NCBI GenBank assembly: GCA_902579465.1
Contig: CACHGV010000002.1
Coordinates: 62,001 to 126,000 of the forward strand
Source of the DNA: an uncultured Pelagibacteraceae bacterium
Lineage (GTDB): Bacteria; Pseudomonadota; Alphaproteobacteria; Pelagibacterales; Pelagibacteraceae
Direction: 5' to 3'
Length of the DNA: 64,000 nt
In this document: positions 29,546 to 37,550 of the stretch, one piece after another
How the letters are laid out: each line of letters begins with the position of its first letter
Numbering within the stretch: position 1 is the stretch's first letter
Program-made: the position numbers and the translations under genes
The notes under the pieces: generated by a model
What the model was told of the DNA's origin: nothing
Databases searched by the model: none
Seen by the model: only the letters and a program-made list of their open reading frames with translations

Positions 29546-30556
29546 ATGGATTTATTAAATGCAGTAATTGTATTACTTAATTATACGATTATCCCAGCTT
29601 TAACATATGGTTCTCAATTAGCTCTTGGAGCAATATTTGTAACTTTGATTTATGGGATTTTACGATTTGCAAACTTTGCAACAGGAGACATGATGTCTTT
29701 TGGTACAATGTTTGCAGTACTTCTAACTTATTATTTTCAATCTATTGGAATAAATTTTGGGTTTTTACCAACTGCATTACTTACAATTCCATTCGCAATT
29801 ATAATGATGATACTTTACATGTTATTGATTGATAAGACAGTTTTTAATTACTATAGAATAAAAAAAAGTCCTCCTGTTCAACTAGCAATGGTAAGTGTTG
29901 GAGTGATGTTTGTAACTCAAGCAATTATTAGAATAATTATTGGTCCAACAGATAGAAGATTTTTAGATGGTGAAAAATTTATAATGAAAGCATCTGAATT
30001 TAAAGAAATGACAGGACTTGCTGAAGGCTTAACTATTAAATCAACTCAAATGATAACAATTGTTGTAACAATAATTGTTGTTGCAATTATGTTTTGGTTT
30101 TTAAATAAAACCAAAACTGGAACAAGTATGAGAGCATACTCTGATAATGAGGATTTAGCCCTTCTCTCAGGAATAGATCCAAAAAAAGTTGTACTTATAA
30201 CATGGATTATTGCAGGTATATTAGCCACAATTGGAGGGATTTTGTATGGTTTAGACAAGAGTTATAGACCATTTGTATATTTTAATAATATGCTGCCTAT
30301 ATTTGCTGCAGCTATAGTTGGGGGAATAGGAAATCCATACGGGGCTTTTTTTGGTGGATATGTGATTGCATTTGCTGAAATTTTTGTAACTTATGCTTAT
30401 AAACGGGTTTTAGTTTATCTACTACCAGAACCACTTGAACCCAATTCACTAATGCAACTATTATCAACTGATTACAAGTTTGCAATTTCATTTTCTATAT
30501 TAGTAATTGTCTTAATATTTAGACCATCAGGAATATTTGAGGGTAAAAGGATATGA
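29546..30556 (+). CDS. livH: Liv-type ABC transporter permease (second system, LivH-like)
   Basis: Inner-membrane permease, 336 aa with about nine helices. Marks: TYGSQLALGAIFVTLIYGILRFANFATGDMMSFG, the cytoplasmic loop GTSMRAYSDNEDLALLSGIDPKKV and FAAAIVGGIGNPYGAFFGGY. It is about 40 aa longer than the first-system LivH, through an extended middle region (about 105-170). It overlaps livM by 4 bp. Confidence 0.92.
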   Translation: MDLLNAVIVLLNYTIIPALTYGSQLALGAIFVTLIYGILRFANFATGDMMSFGTMFAVLLTYYFQSIGINFGFLPTALLTIPFAIIMMILYMLLIDKTVFNYYRIKKSPPVQLAMVSVGVMFVTQAIIRIIIGPTDRRFLDGEKFIMKASEFKEMTGLAEGLTIKSTQMITIVVTIIVVAIMFWFLNKTKTGTSMRAYSDNEDLALLSGIDPKKVVLITWIIAGILATIGGILYGLDKSYRPFVYFNNMLPIFAAAIVGGIGNPYGAFFGGYVIAFAEIFVTYAYKRVLVYLLPEPLEPNSLMQLLSTDYKFAISFSILVIVLIFRPSGIFEGKRI

Positions 30557-31923
30557 GAAATTATTATAACATAATAGTTGCATACTCAATAATGATGCTA
30601 CTAATTATTTTAGTTGGAATATTTCAATCATGGTCAATTGCTCTTACAATATTTAATTATTGTATGATCTCAGCAGTAATGACAATGGGTGCTAACATAC
30701 AGTGGGGTTATGCTGGACTTATCAACTTTGGAATTATGGGTTATACCGCGCTCGGAGGTTTGGCAGTTGTTTTGGTGTCTGTTGCTCCAGTCCCAGAGGC
30801 TTGGGGTGCCGGAGGTATAAATATGTTAGCATGCTTAGGTTTAATAATCTTAATGATTTTATCAGTAAGATATATTTTAAAAAATATACAAAAATCAAAT
30901 AAAAGAAATTATTATGTAGCTGGTGTTATTATTATTGGATTAATATTAATTAAAATTATTTCAGGTCCTGCTATAGAACAAATAGAGGCAGTAGATCCAG
31001 CAAAGACAGGTTTTCTTGGTGGGCTTGGAATGCCAGTTTTATTTTCATGGATCGTTGGGGGATTATTTGCAGCTGGTTTAGCGTTTATTGTTGGTAAAGT
31101 TGCTCTAGGATTAAGAGCAGATTATTTAGCGATAGCTACATTATTAATTGCTGAGATTGTTGTATCAATAATTAAACATGAAGATTGGTTAGCAAGAGGT
31201 GTAAAAAATGTAATTGGATTAAAAAGGCCAGCACCTTACGAAATAGACTTACAAACTTCATCTTGGTTTATTAATTTAGTTGAAAAATTTCATTCAAAAA
31301 AATTAGAATTAGTAAGTTCATTAACTGAAAGGCAGGATTTGTTAAACCAATTAGTAATAGATGCATCTTCGGTTTATGTTAAACTATGCTTTGCTGGATT
31401 ATTTTTAATTGTAGTAATTATTTTGTTAATCATAACTCAAAAAGCTCTTTATTCTCCGTGGGGTAGAATGATGCGTGCAATAAGAGATAATGAAGAAGCA
31501 GCTAGTGCTATGGGAAAGAATGTTGTAAAACAACATTTATTCATTTTCATCCTTGGCTCAGCAATCGTAGGTATAGCAGGAGCAATGATGGTAACAAATG
31601 ATGGTTTATTTACTCCAGGAAGCTATAGACCGATGAGATATACTTTTGTTATTTGGGTAATGGTTATTGTTGGAGGAACTGGTAACAACTTTGGAGCAAT
31701 TCTTGGTGGATTTGTTGTATGGTTCTTATGGGTAGAGGCAGCACCAATTGCTCTTTTCTTCATCAATTTATTCACAGCACATTTACCTGAAACAAATGAA
31801 ATTAAAGTTCACCTGATTAACAGCGCACCTTATTTTAGGTTTTTATTAGTTGGAATAGGATTACTTTTCATTATGAGATTTAGACCTCAAGGATTAATTC
31901 CTGAAAAGATTATTAAACAGTAA
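30553..31923 (+). CDS. livM: Liv-type ABC transporter permease (second system, LivM-like, long form)
   Basis: Permease partner, 456 aa, about 100 residues longer than the first-system LivM. LivM marks: MTMGANIQWGYAGLINFGIMGYTALGG, LGLRADYLAIATLLIAEIVVS, GRMMRAIRDNEEAASAMGKNVVKQ and MVIVGGTGNNFGAILGG. The extra length lies in two inserts, about 105-155 (IQKSNKRNYYVAGV) and 215-270 (DLQTSSWFINLVEKFHSKKL), probably an added helix and a periplasmic loop. Its binding protein is likely the convergent gene at 32588-33778. Confidence 0.91.
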   Translation: MRNYYNIIVAYSIMMLLIILVGIFQSWSIALTIFNYCMISAVMTMGANIQWGYAGLINFGIMGYTALGGLAVVLVSVAPVPEAWGAGGINMLACLGLIILMILSVRYILKNIQKSNKRNYYVAGVIIIGLILIKIISGPAIEQIEAVDPAKTGFLGGLGMPVLFSWIVGGLFAAGLAFIVGKVALGLRADYLAIATLLIAEIVVSIIKHEDWLARGVKNVIGLKRPAPYEIDLQTSSWFINLVEKFHSKKLELVSSLTERQDLLNQLVIDASSVYVKLCFAGLFLIVVIILLIITQKALYSPWGRMMRAIRDNEEAASAMGKNVVKQHLFIFILGSAIVGIAGAMMVTNDGLFTPGSYRPMRYTFVIWVMVIVGGTGNNFGAILGGFVVWFLWVEAAPIALFFINLFTAHLPETNEIKVHLINSAPYFRFLLVGIGLLFIMRFRPQGLIPEKIIKQ

Positions 31924-31931
31924 TTTTTTAA

Positions 31932-32540
31932 GTGAGTTTTTTAATTTTAGGCTTTTTAACCGGATTAAGTTTGATCTTAGCCTTGGGAGCTCAAAATATT
32001 TTTGTAATTGAACAAGGTCTTAAAAAACAATTTATATTTATAGTTTGTTTAATATGTGCATTGTCTGATTTTCTCTTAATTTTTTTAGGAATATTTTTGT
32101 TTCAATATTTTGAAAATTTTTTCTCACAATCAATTGAATTAATTCTTAATATTTTATTACTTTTATTCTTAATCCATTTCATTTTGAAAAAAGTAAAATT
32201 AGTAAACAAGAAAATTTCAATTTATCATAATCAAAATAAGGAAAATTTAGTTAATATAATTTTTAAAACTTTAGGTTTTACTTACCTTAATCCACATGTT
32301 TATTCAGACACAGTATTTTTTTTAGGGAATTTTTCAAAAAATTTTTTATTAAGTCAGAAATACTTATTCGGGATTGGAGCATCGTTATCATCAATCATCT
32401 TTTTCTTTAGTTTAGGATATTTTTCTAAATACTTATCAAGTTATGTAGGTAGCGAAAAGCTATGGAAAATAATCAATTATTCCATAATATTATTTATGTC
32501 TTTGCTATCGATATATGTTTTCTTGAGCATTATAAAATAA
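31932..32540 (+). CDS. LysE-type (ArgO-like) amino-acid exporter
   Basis: A 202-aa membrane protein with about six helices. The N-terminal FLTGLSLILALGAQNIFVIEQGLKK matches the LysE/ArgO subgroup (lysine/arginine export) more closely than RhtB, and TLGFTYLNPHVYSDTVFFLG is the second family motif. Start GTG, 8 bp after livM, so co-transcribed with the second importer; it ends at the bidirectional terminator. Confidence 0.88.
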   Translation: MSFLILGFLTGLSLILALGAQNIFVIEQGLKKQFIFIVCLICALSDFLLIFLGIFLFQYFENFFSQSIELILNILLLLFLIHFILKKVKLVNKKISIYHNQNKENLVNIIFKTLGFTYLNPHVYSDTVFFLGNFSKNFLLSQKYLFGIGASLSSIIFFFSLGYFSKYLSSYVGSEKLWKIINYSIILFMSLLSIYVFLSIIK

Positions 32541-32580
32541 AAACCTCAGCGGTCAGATTTAGCCGCTGAGGTTTAATTTA
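32541..32580. terminator. Bidirectional terminator between convergent genes
   Basis: AAACCTCAGCGG (32541-32552) pairs perfectly with CCGCTGAGGTTT (32563-32574) around a 10 nt loop. Reading +, the stem ends in GGTTTAATTTA; reading -, it ends in GGTTTTTATTTTA, a better T-run. It separates the + strand LysE gene from the - strand binding-protein gene and probably serves both. Confidence 0.9.
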
Positions 32581-32587
32581 ACAAATT

Positions 32588-33778
32588 TTATCTTTGTTTT
32601 TTATCTTTGAATTTTCCACCTTTAATTTCTTTTTCAATAAAGGCACCTGATGCTTCTCCTACATCAGTTAATTCAACACTAGATGCTCCTTCATAGTTAA
32701 CTGCTTTACCACTAGCAAGTAAATCTAATGCTTTTTTTAATTCTCCTGGATAAATTTTTTCTCCTGGAGCATTTGCAACAGACATTACATTTGCTTGAAC
32801 AGTAGCTCTATCAGCTTTTCCACCAGCTTGCATTGCAAGTACAATCAAAGCTGCAGCATCATAAGACTCAGAAGTATAAGGTCCAGATGAATCGATTCCT
32901 GCTCCACCAGCTACACCTTTAAATATTGTAGCACCTTTACCCATTGATCCTGGCAAAGATCCAAATGATTTGTTAAGATCATTTCCAAATCTGTCAGTTA
33001 AAGAGTCACCAATCATTCCATCTGATAAAACAAATACGTCAAACGCACCTGAGTCCAATGAACCATCAATGATACTTCCACCAGCTTGATCTAAGTAACC
33101 TAACACAGCTAAAGCATCGCCACCTGCTGCTGCTAATGTAGCAACTTCAGCACCATAATCACCTTTACCTTCTTCGTGAGCTGTAACAACTGTTACGTTT
33201 ATTCCGTGAGCTTTAACAGCTGCAACATATACATCTGCTAAACCTTTACCGTAGTCGTTATTAGTATGTGTTACTGCAATACTTTTTACTTTTCTGTCTT
33301 TAGTAATATCTGCTAATACTTGACCACCTCTTGCATCAGATGGAGCAGTTCTAAAAAAGTATCCGTTATCTTTAAGATCAGTTAATCCTGGAGAAGTAGC
33401 TGATGGTGAAATCATAACAACACCATTCGGAACAGCAACATTAGTTGCTATTGCTCCAGTAACACCAGAACAATCGGCACCCATAATTGCTACTACACCA
33501 CCAGATATTAAACCTTCAGCAGCAGCTGTTGCAGCAGCTGAATCAACACAAGTTGAGTCTGCTCTTTCAACAGAAATTTTCTTTCCTCCAAGTAATGAGC
33601 CAGAGTCCGAAGCTTCTTTAAATGCAAGCTCTGCAGATGCAGCCATAGCTGGAGTTAGGGACTCAATAGGACCTGTAAATCCTAAAATAATACCCATTTT
33701 TATGCCATGTCCATCTGAATATGCTTTGGATGCAAAGCAAGAAACAAATACGAACATCGCTAATACTAGTTTTTTCAT
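32588..33778 (-). CDS. Liv-type substrate-binding protein (second system)
   Basis: Periplasmic Peripla_BP_6 receptor, 396 aa. Signal peptide about 1-21 (MKKLVLAMFVFVSCFASKAYS), then GIILGFTGPIESLTPAMAASAELAFKEA, DSTCVDSAAATAAAEGLISGGVVAIMG and SPSATSPGLTDL, as in LivJ/K-like proteins. SD GAGGG is 6 nt before the ATG. It is convergent with the adjacent LivGFHM-LysE operon rather than part of it, so receptor and transporter are controlled by separate promoters. Confidence 0.92.
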   Translation of the reverse strand: MKKLVLAMFVFVSCFASKAYSDGHGIKMGIILGFTGPIESLTPAMAASAELAFKEASDSGSLLGGKKISVERADSTCVDSAAATAAAEGLISGGVVAIMGADCSGVTGAIATNVAVPNGVVMISPSATSPGLTDLKDNGYFFRTAPSDARGGQVLADITKDRKVKSIAVTHTNNDYGKGLADVYVAAVKAHGINVTVVTAHEEGKGDYGAEVATLAAAGGDALAVLGYLDQAGGSIIDGSLDSGAFDVFVLSDGMIGDSLTDRFGNDLNKSFGSLPGSMGKGATIFKGVAGGAGIDSSGPYTSESYDAAALIVLAMQAGGKADRATVQANVMSVANAPGEKIYPGELKKALDLLASGKAVNYEGASSVELTDVGEASGAFIEKEIKGGKFKDKKQR

Positions 33779-33789
33779 ATATTCCCTCT

Positions 33790-33803
33790 AATTGTTAACA
33801 ATT
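33790..33803. promoter_or_regulatory. Perfect 14-bp palindrome in the leader of the second binding protein
   Basis: AATTGTTAACAATT is fully self-complementary. It lies between the putative -10 and the Shine-Dalgarno of the - strand binding-protein gene, just downstream of the expected transcription start, where a repressor would block. Seen directly; an operator role is inferred. Confidence 0.5.
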
Positions 33804-33815
33804 TATATAAATAAA

Positions 33816-33843
33816 ATTAAATCCTATTAGTTTTAATTTTCAA
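33816..33843 (-). promoter_or_regulatory. Putative promoter of the second binding-protein gene
   Basis: On the - strand TTGAAA (33843-33838) is followed after 16 bp by TTTAAT (33821-33816), about 37 bp before the ATG at 33778. The palindrome at 33790-33803 follows immediately. The -35 matches the consensus in five of six positions (TTGAAA vs TTGACA). Confidence 0.45.
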
Positions 33844-33851
33844 TGAGAAAA

Positions 33852-34709
33852 TTATCTCATTTTTTGAGCAAAAAACACAGAAGTTATGACAATTATTCCT
33901 CCTATTACAGTTATTAAAGATGGAATCTCTCCAAAAATAAAAAAAGTGAGAATTAAACCAAATACAGGGAACAAAGCATAGAATGGTAATACCCTATCTA
34001 AAGGATAGAATTTATAAAGATAGAACATCATTAAGTGTCCTAGTAAAGAAATAATTGCTCCAGCATATAAAACTGTAAACCAACTCCCTAAACTGATATT
34101 TTTTATTGTTTGGAAAGTATTACCTTCAAATATTGCAGATAATATTATTAAAATTACAAACCCTGTAAAGCTCATTATAGTATTTGTAAACTTAACATCT
34201 AATTCTTTTAAATATCTAGAAAATACTTGGGATAGTCCGTAGAAAAAAGCCATACCACAAATAAGAAGAGACCCTATTATTTCCTCGACTACTTTTGGGT
34301 CAAAAGCAAGTATAACAACACCAAAAAAAGATATCATAATTAATATCCATTTTTTATAACTTATTTTTTCGTTTAAAAATATTGAGCTTAATATAATCCC
34401 AAAGGGAATTGAAAGTTGAGCACCAATTGTAATTGGTGCAAGTATACTTGATGCATTTATAGATAAATACAAAAACATATTCACTGCAACACCAAAACAT
34501 AATGAAAAACCAATTAAAGGAATAATATATTTTTTATCTATTATTTGAATTTTAAAAAATGGAATTAAACAAATAAAAACAACAGCCATTCTTAATGAGC
34601 CAAAAAGAATTGGTGGAATAGTGTCGTTTAATCCAAGTTTACCAGTTGGATATGCACTTCCTAATAAAAATACAACAAATAAAATAAGTAAAGTATGTTT
34701 TGCAGACAA
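33852..34709 (-). CDS. EamA/DMT-family transporter
   Basis: A 285-aa protein with about ten helices in two EamA repeats (FLLGSAYPTGKLGL near the N-terminus; AFFYGLSQVFSRYLKELD at the start of the second repeat). It is the last gene of the - strand operon that begins with the LLM oxidoreductase at 40413, starting 3 bp after the aldehyde dehydrogenase stop. It could import or export the operon's substrate or product; the family gives no specificity. Confidence 0.85.
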   Translation of the reverse strand: MSAKHTLLILFVVFLLGSAYPTGKLGLNDTIPPILFGSLRMAVVFICLIPFFKIQIIDKKYIIPLIGFSLCFGVAVNMFLYLSINASSILAPITIGAQLSIPFGIILSSIFLNEKISYKKWILIMISFFGVVILAFDPKVVEEIIGSLLICGMAFFYGLSQVFSRYLKELDVKFTNTIMSFTGFVILIILSAIFEGNTFQTIKNISLGSWFTVLYAGAIISLLGHLMMFYLYKFYPLDRVLPFYALFPVFGLILTFFIFGEIPSLITVIGGIIVITSVFFAQKMR

Positions 34710-34712
34710 AAA

Positions 34713-36194
34713 TTATCGTATAGAGAAAGGATCTAAAGTTGGTTCATCAGATGTGTAATACCAAGTTGTCTTAACTCTAGTATAATCTTTAATTGAGTCC
34801 ATTCCCGCTTCCTTTCCATATCCACTATCTTTAATTCCACCAAAAGGTGCTGAAGGAGAAATTAATCTATAAGTATTTACAAACGTTATACCTGCTCTTA
34901 TTGCATTAGAAACTCTTAGACCTCTCGAAAAGTCACTAGTATAAACTCCAGAAGATAATCCGTACTGATTATCGTTCATTTTCTCTATTACCTCTTTTTC
35001 TGTATCAAATTTCATAACTGATAAAACTGGTCCAAAAAGCTCATTTTCTGCGGTTGGAAGATTATGATTATCACATTCAATTATTGTAGGAGGAAAATAG
35101 TATCCCTCATTTGAAAATGGATGCCTTTCACCTCCACATTTTATTTTTCCACCCTGTTCAGTGGTTTTCTTTATGTTTTTTTCAATAATTTCTAACTGTT
35201 TATAATTACTCAAAGGTCCCATTTCTGTGTCTGGATCCATGGGAGCACCAATTTTTATTTTTTCAGCTCTTTTTGTGAGTTTATCAAGGAACTCATCGTA
35301 AATTCCTTTTTGAAGATATAGCCTTGAACCTGCAATACAACTCTGTCCGCTAGCTCCAAATATTCCTGCGGTAATTCCATTAATAGCATTTTCTTGATGA
35401 GCATCATCAAATACTGCAACAGGACTTTTTCCTCCAAGTTCTAAGCTTACTTCTGATAAATTTTCTGCAGAATTTCTAATAATATGTCTTGCAGTTTCGG
35501 GCCCTCCAGTAAAAGCAACTTTTTCAACTAAATTATGTGTAGTTAAAGCTTTTCCACATGGGTCTCCAAATCCTGTGATAACATTTACTACTCCTTTAGG
35601 AATACCTGTTTCCTCTATCAATTTTGCAAATTCAAACATTACAGCTGGTGCAAGTTCAGAAGATTTAATAACTACCGTGTTTCCCATAGCTAAAGCAGGT
35701 GCAAGTTTTGTTGCAGTTAAAAACATTTGAGAATTCCATGGAACAATCGCAGCAATAACACCAATAGGTATTCTTGAAGTTATAGCTTGAATATTTGGTT
35801 TATCTATTGGTAGAACTGTACCTTCGACCTTGTCTGCCATACCAGCATAATAATCATAGTACTCTGCAATGTAATTTGCCTGCTTATTTGTTTCTCTAAA
35901 AAGTTTTCCTGTATCTATAGTTTCAATTTTTCCAAGCAATTCTGCATTGTCTCTAAGCTTATTACCAATAGCTCTTAGAAATTTTGCTCTTTCACGCGGC
36001 AGTATTTTAGGCCAATCACCTTCAAAAGCTTTTTGAGCTGATTGAACTGCTTTATCTACATCAGAAGCACTTGCCTCAGGAACAACTGCCCATGGCCTAT
36101 TATCCTCTGGGTTTAAAGTTTCAAAAGTCTTTTTAGTATCTGAGTCAACCCATTGTCCCCCTATAAACATTTTGTATTTTTTTAATTCAGGCAT
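34713..36194 (-). CDS. NAD(P)+-dependent aldehyde dehydrogenase
   Basis: Oxidises an aldehyde to its carboxylic acid. ALDH marks: IVPWNSQMFLTATKLAPALAMGNTVVIKSSE, FTGGPETARHI (NAD loop), LELGGKSPVAVFDDA (general-base Glu) and GQSCIAGSRLYL (catalytic Cys), and the C-terminal PFGGIKDSGYGKEAG. The track start at 36218 adds MQLKITYK inside the upstream hydrolase; Met at 36194 (MPELKKYKMFIGG) begins the usual ALDH N-terminus, giving 493 aa and an 8 bp overlap. It resembles betaine-aldehyde/5-carboxymethyl-2-hydroxymuconate-type enzymes, but the substrate is not determined. Confidence 0.92.
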   Translation of the reverse strand: MPELKKYKMFIGGQWVDSDTKKTFETLNPEDNRPWAVVPEASASDVDKAVQSAQKAFEGDWPKILPRERAKFLRAIGNKLRDNAELLGKIETIDTGKLFRETNKQANYIAEYYDYYAGMADKVEGTVLPIDKPNIQAITSRIPIGVIAAIVPWNSQMFLTATKLAPALAMGNTVVIKSSELAPAVMFEFAKLIEETGIPKGVVNVITGFGDPCGKALTTHNLVEKVAFTGGPETARHIIRNSAENLSEVSLELGGKSPVAVFDDAHQENAINGITAGIFGASGQSCIAGSRLYLQKGIYDEFLDKLTKRAEKIKIGAPMDPDTEMGPLSNYKQLEIIEKNIKKTTEQGGKIKCGGERHPFSNEGYYFPPTIIECDNHNLPTAENELFGPVLSVMKFDTEKEVIEKMNDNQYGLSSGVYTSDFSRGLRVSNAIRAGITFVNTYRLISPSAPFGGIKDSGYGKEAGMDSIKDYTRVKTTWYYTSDEPTLDPFSIR

Positions 36195-36960
36195 TTTGTA
36201 TGTGATCTTTAATTGCATTATTTACATCATATGAGCATTCAATACTACATAGATGTTTACCTACAGGTATTATTTTTACTTCAGAGTTTTTAATTTTTTT
36301 ACTCAGATTATCAGACATTTCTGGAGTTGAGCCTACATCACCTTCTCCAGTCATCACAAGTGTTTTGACATTAATATTTTCAAATTTTTCGTTATCCTCG
36401 TGATTTACAAACAATGAGTATACTTTAATAAAGTTATCCATATTATTATTACTAAGAATTGAGAAAATTTTATCTGAAATTTGAGGATTTTTCTCAATAA
36501 AATCCTTATTAAACCATCTTTTGAGTGCGTCTTTTGTCAGTTTTTTATCTTTTTTTGTCTGTTCAAACCTTTCATTTACTATCTTCTGTTCATTATCAGA
36601 TCTATTAAATATTGAGCACAACAATGTTAGGGATTTCAATCTATTACTAAATCTCGTTGCAAAGTTTCTTGCAATCAAAGAGCCTATTGAAAATCCAATA
36701 AGGTGAATTTTACTAAATTTTAATTCATCAATAAGATCAATAATTTGATCTGAAAAATCATCAAAACTTATTTTTTCTTTATTTAAGGGTGTTTTACCGT
36801 GTCCAAGGATATCATAAATTAAAACTGTATTATCAAATTCATTAATTTGTGGATCCCATATATTATGATCAAGACCCACACCATGAATAAATACTATTGG
36901 AATTCCCTCTTTTTGATTTAGTTTATAGAATGTACCTTTAGAATCTGTTGCATTGATCAT
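36187..36960 (-). CDS. Alpha/beta hydrolase (3-oxoadipate enol-lactonase-like)
   Basis: A 257-aa hydrolase with nucleophile elbow GFSIGS (Ser91), oxyanion motif IHGVGLDHNIWDPQ, an acid in GEGDVGSTP and His in PVGKHLCS. It shares a distinctive lid motif, KRWFNKDFIEKNP, with the second hydrolase at 49888 (TRWFTDDFIEKNP), so the two are likely paralogues; both belong to clusters with LLM oxidoreductases. It may open a lactone or cleave an ester or C-C bond. It is 2 bp after the AA_synth gene. Confidence 0.87.
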   Translation of the reverse strand: MINATDSKGTFYKLNQKEGIPIVFIHGVGLDHNIWDPQINEFDNTVLIYDILGHGKTPLNKEKISFDDFSDQIIDLIDELKFSKIHLIGFSIGSLIARNFATRFSNRLKSLTLLCSIFNRSDNEQKIVNERFEQTKKDKKLTKDALKRWFNKDFIEKNPQISDKIFSILSNNNMDNFIKVYSLFVNHEDNEKFENINVKTLVMTGEGDVGSTPEMSDNLSKKIKNSEVKIIPVGKHLCSIECSYDVNNAIKDHIQNA

Positions 36961-36962
36961 TA

Positions 36963-37550
36963 TTATTTTGGATCAATGCCCATCTCCTTCATATCTTGGT
37001 ATCTATCGCCTGTTCTTGCATGAGCTCTACCTGTCGAAGCTCCTCCAATTGCAATAACAATTTCATCATCAAATGGAGCATCATGAATTGTAAACTCATG
37101 TGTAAGATAATATGGTCTTAAACCAGAGTCGGTTTTGTGCATCATTGGAATAGATATTTTTGATCCAGCCGGACCTCTTGTATTCGTAAAACTTAAATAA
37201 GAAGTTCCTCCAACAGCATCTCTGAACTTATTTCCAAATCTTAATGTATGAATGAATGCTGATGCATGTTCTATTTCTCCATTCAATCCAACTACACCTG
37301 CTTTCCCGTACGCTAATATTTTATCAGGAGAGCCTATTTCTTTTATAAGTTCAGGAACTAATAAATCTCCAAGTTTAGGAGCTAGGTCTAAAATAATGGG
37401 TTTTAAGTCTTCCACAAAACCTTTTCCATCCCAAGGATCTTTAAAAACTGCAGCAACAGAAACCATCAAAACTGGTTCTTTAGCTTCTTTTCCACCTTCA
37501 ATAAAAGTCTTGTCTACAAATTTAGTAAACTTACGTAATTCTAATTTCAT
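36963..37550 (-). CDS. AA_synth (DUF1185) family protein
   Basis: A 195-aa protein of the so-called amino acid synthesis family (PF06684), whose biochemical function is not established. Recognised from RKFTKFVDKTFIEGGKEAKEP, AAVFKDPWDGKGFVEDL, GKAGVVGLNGEIEHASAFIHTLRFGNKFRDAVGG and IAIGGASTGRAHARTGDRYQDM. It overlaps the ThDP enzyme by 4 bp and precedes the hydrolase by 2 bp. The repeated His/Arg pairs near the C-terminus could form an active site, which is speculation. Confidence 0.88.
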   Translation of the reverse strand: MKLELRKFTKFVDKTFIEGGKEAKEPVLMVSVAAVFKDPWDGKGFVEDLKPIILDLAPKLGDLLVPELIKEIGSPDKILAYGKAGVVGLNGEIEHASAFIHTLRFGNKFRDAVGGTSYLSFTNTRGPAGSKISIPMMHKTDSGLRPYYLTHEFTIHDAPFDDEIVIAIGGASTGRAHARTGDRYQDMKEMGIDPK

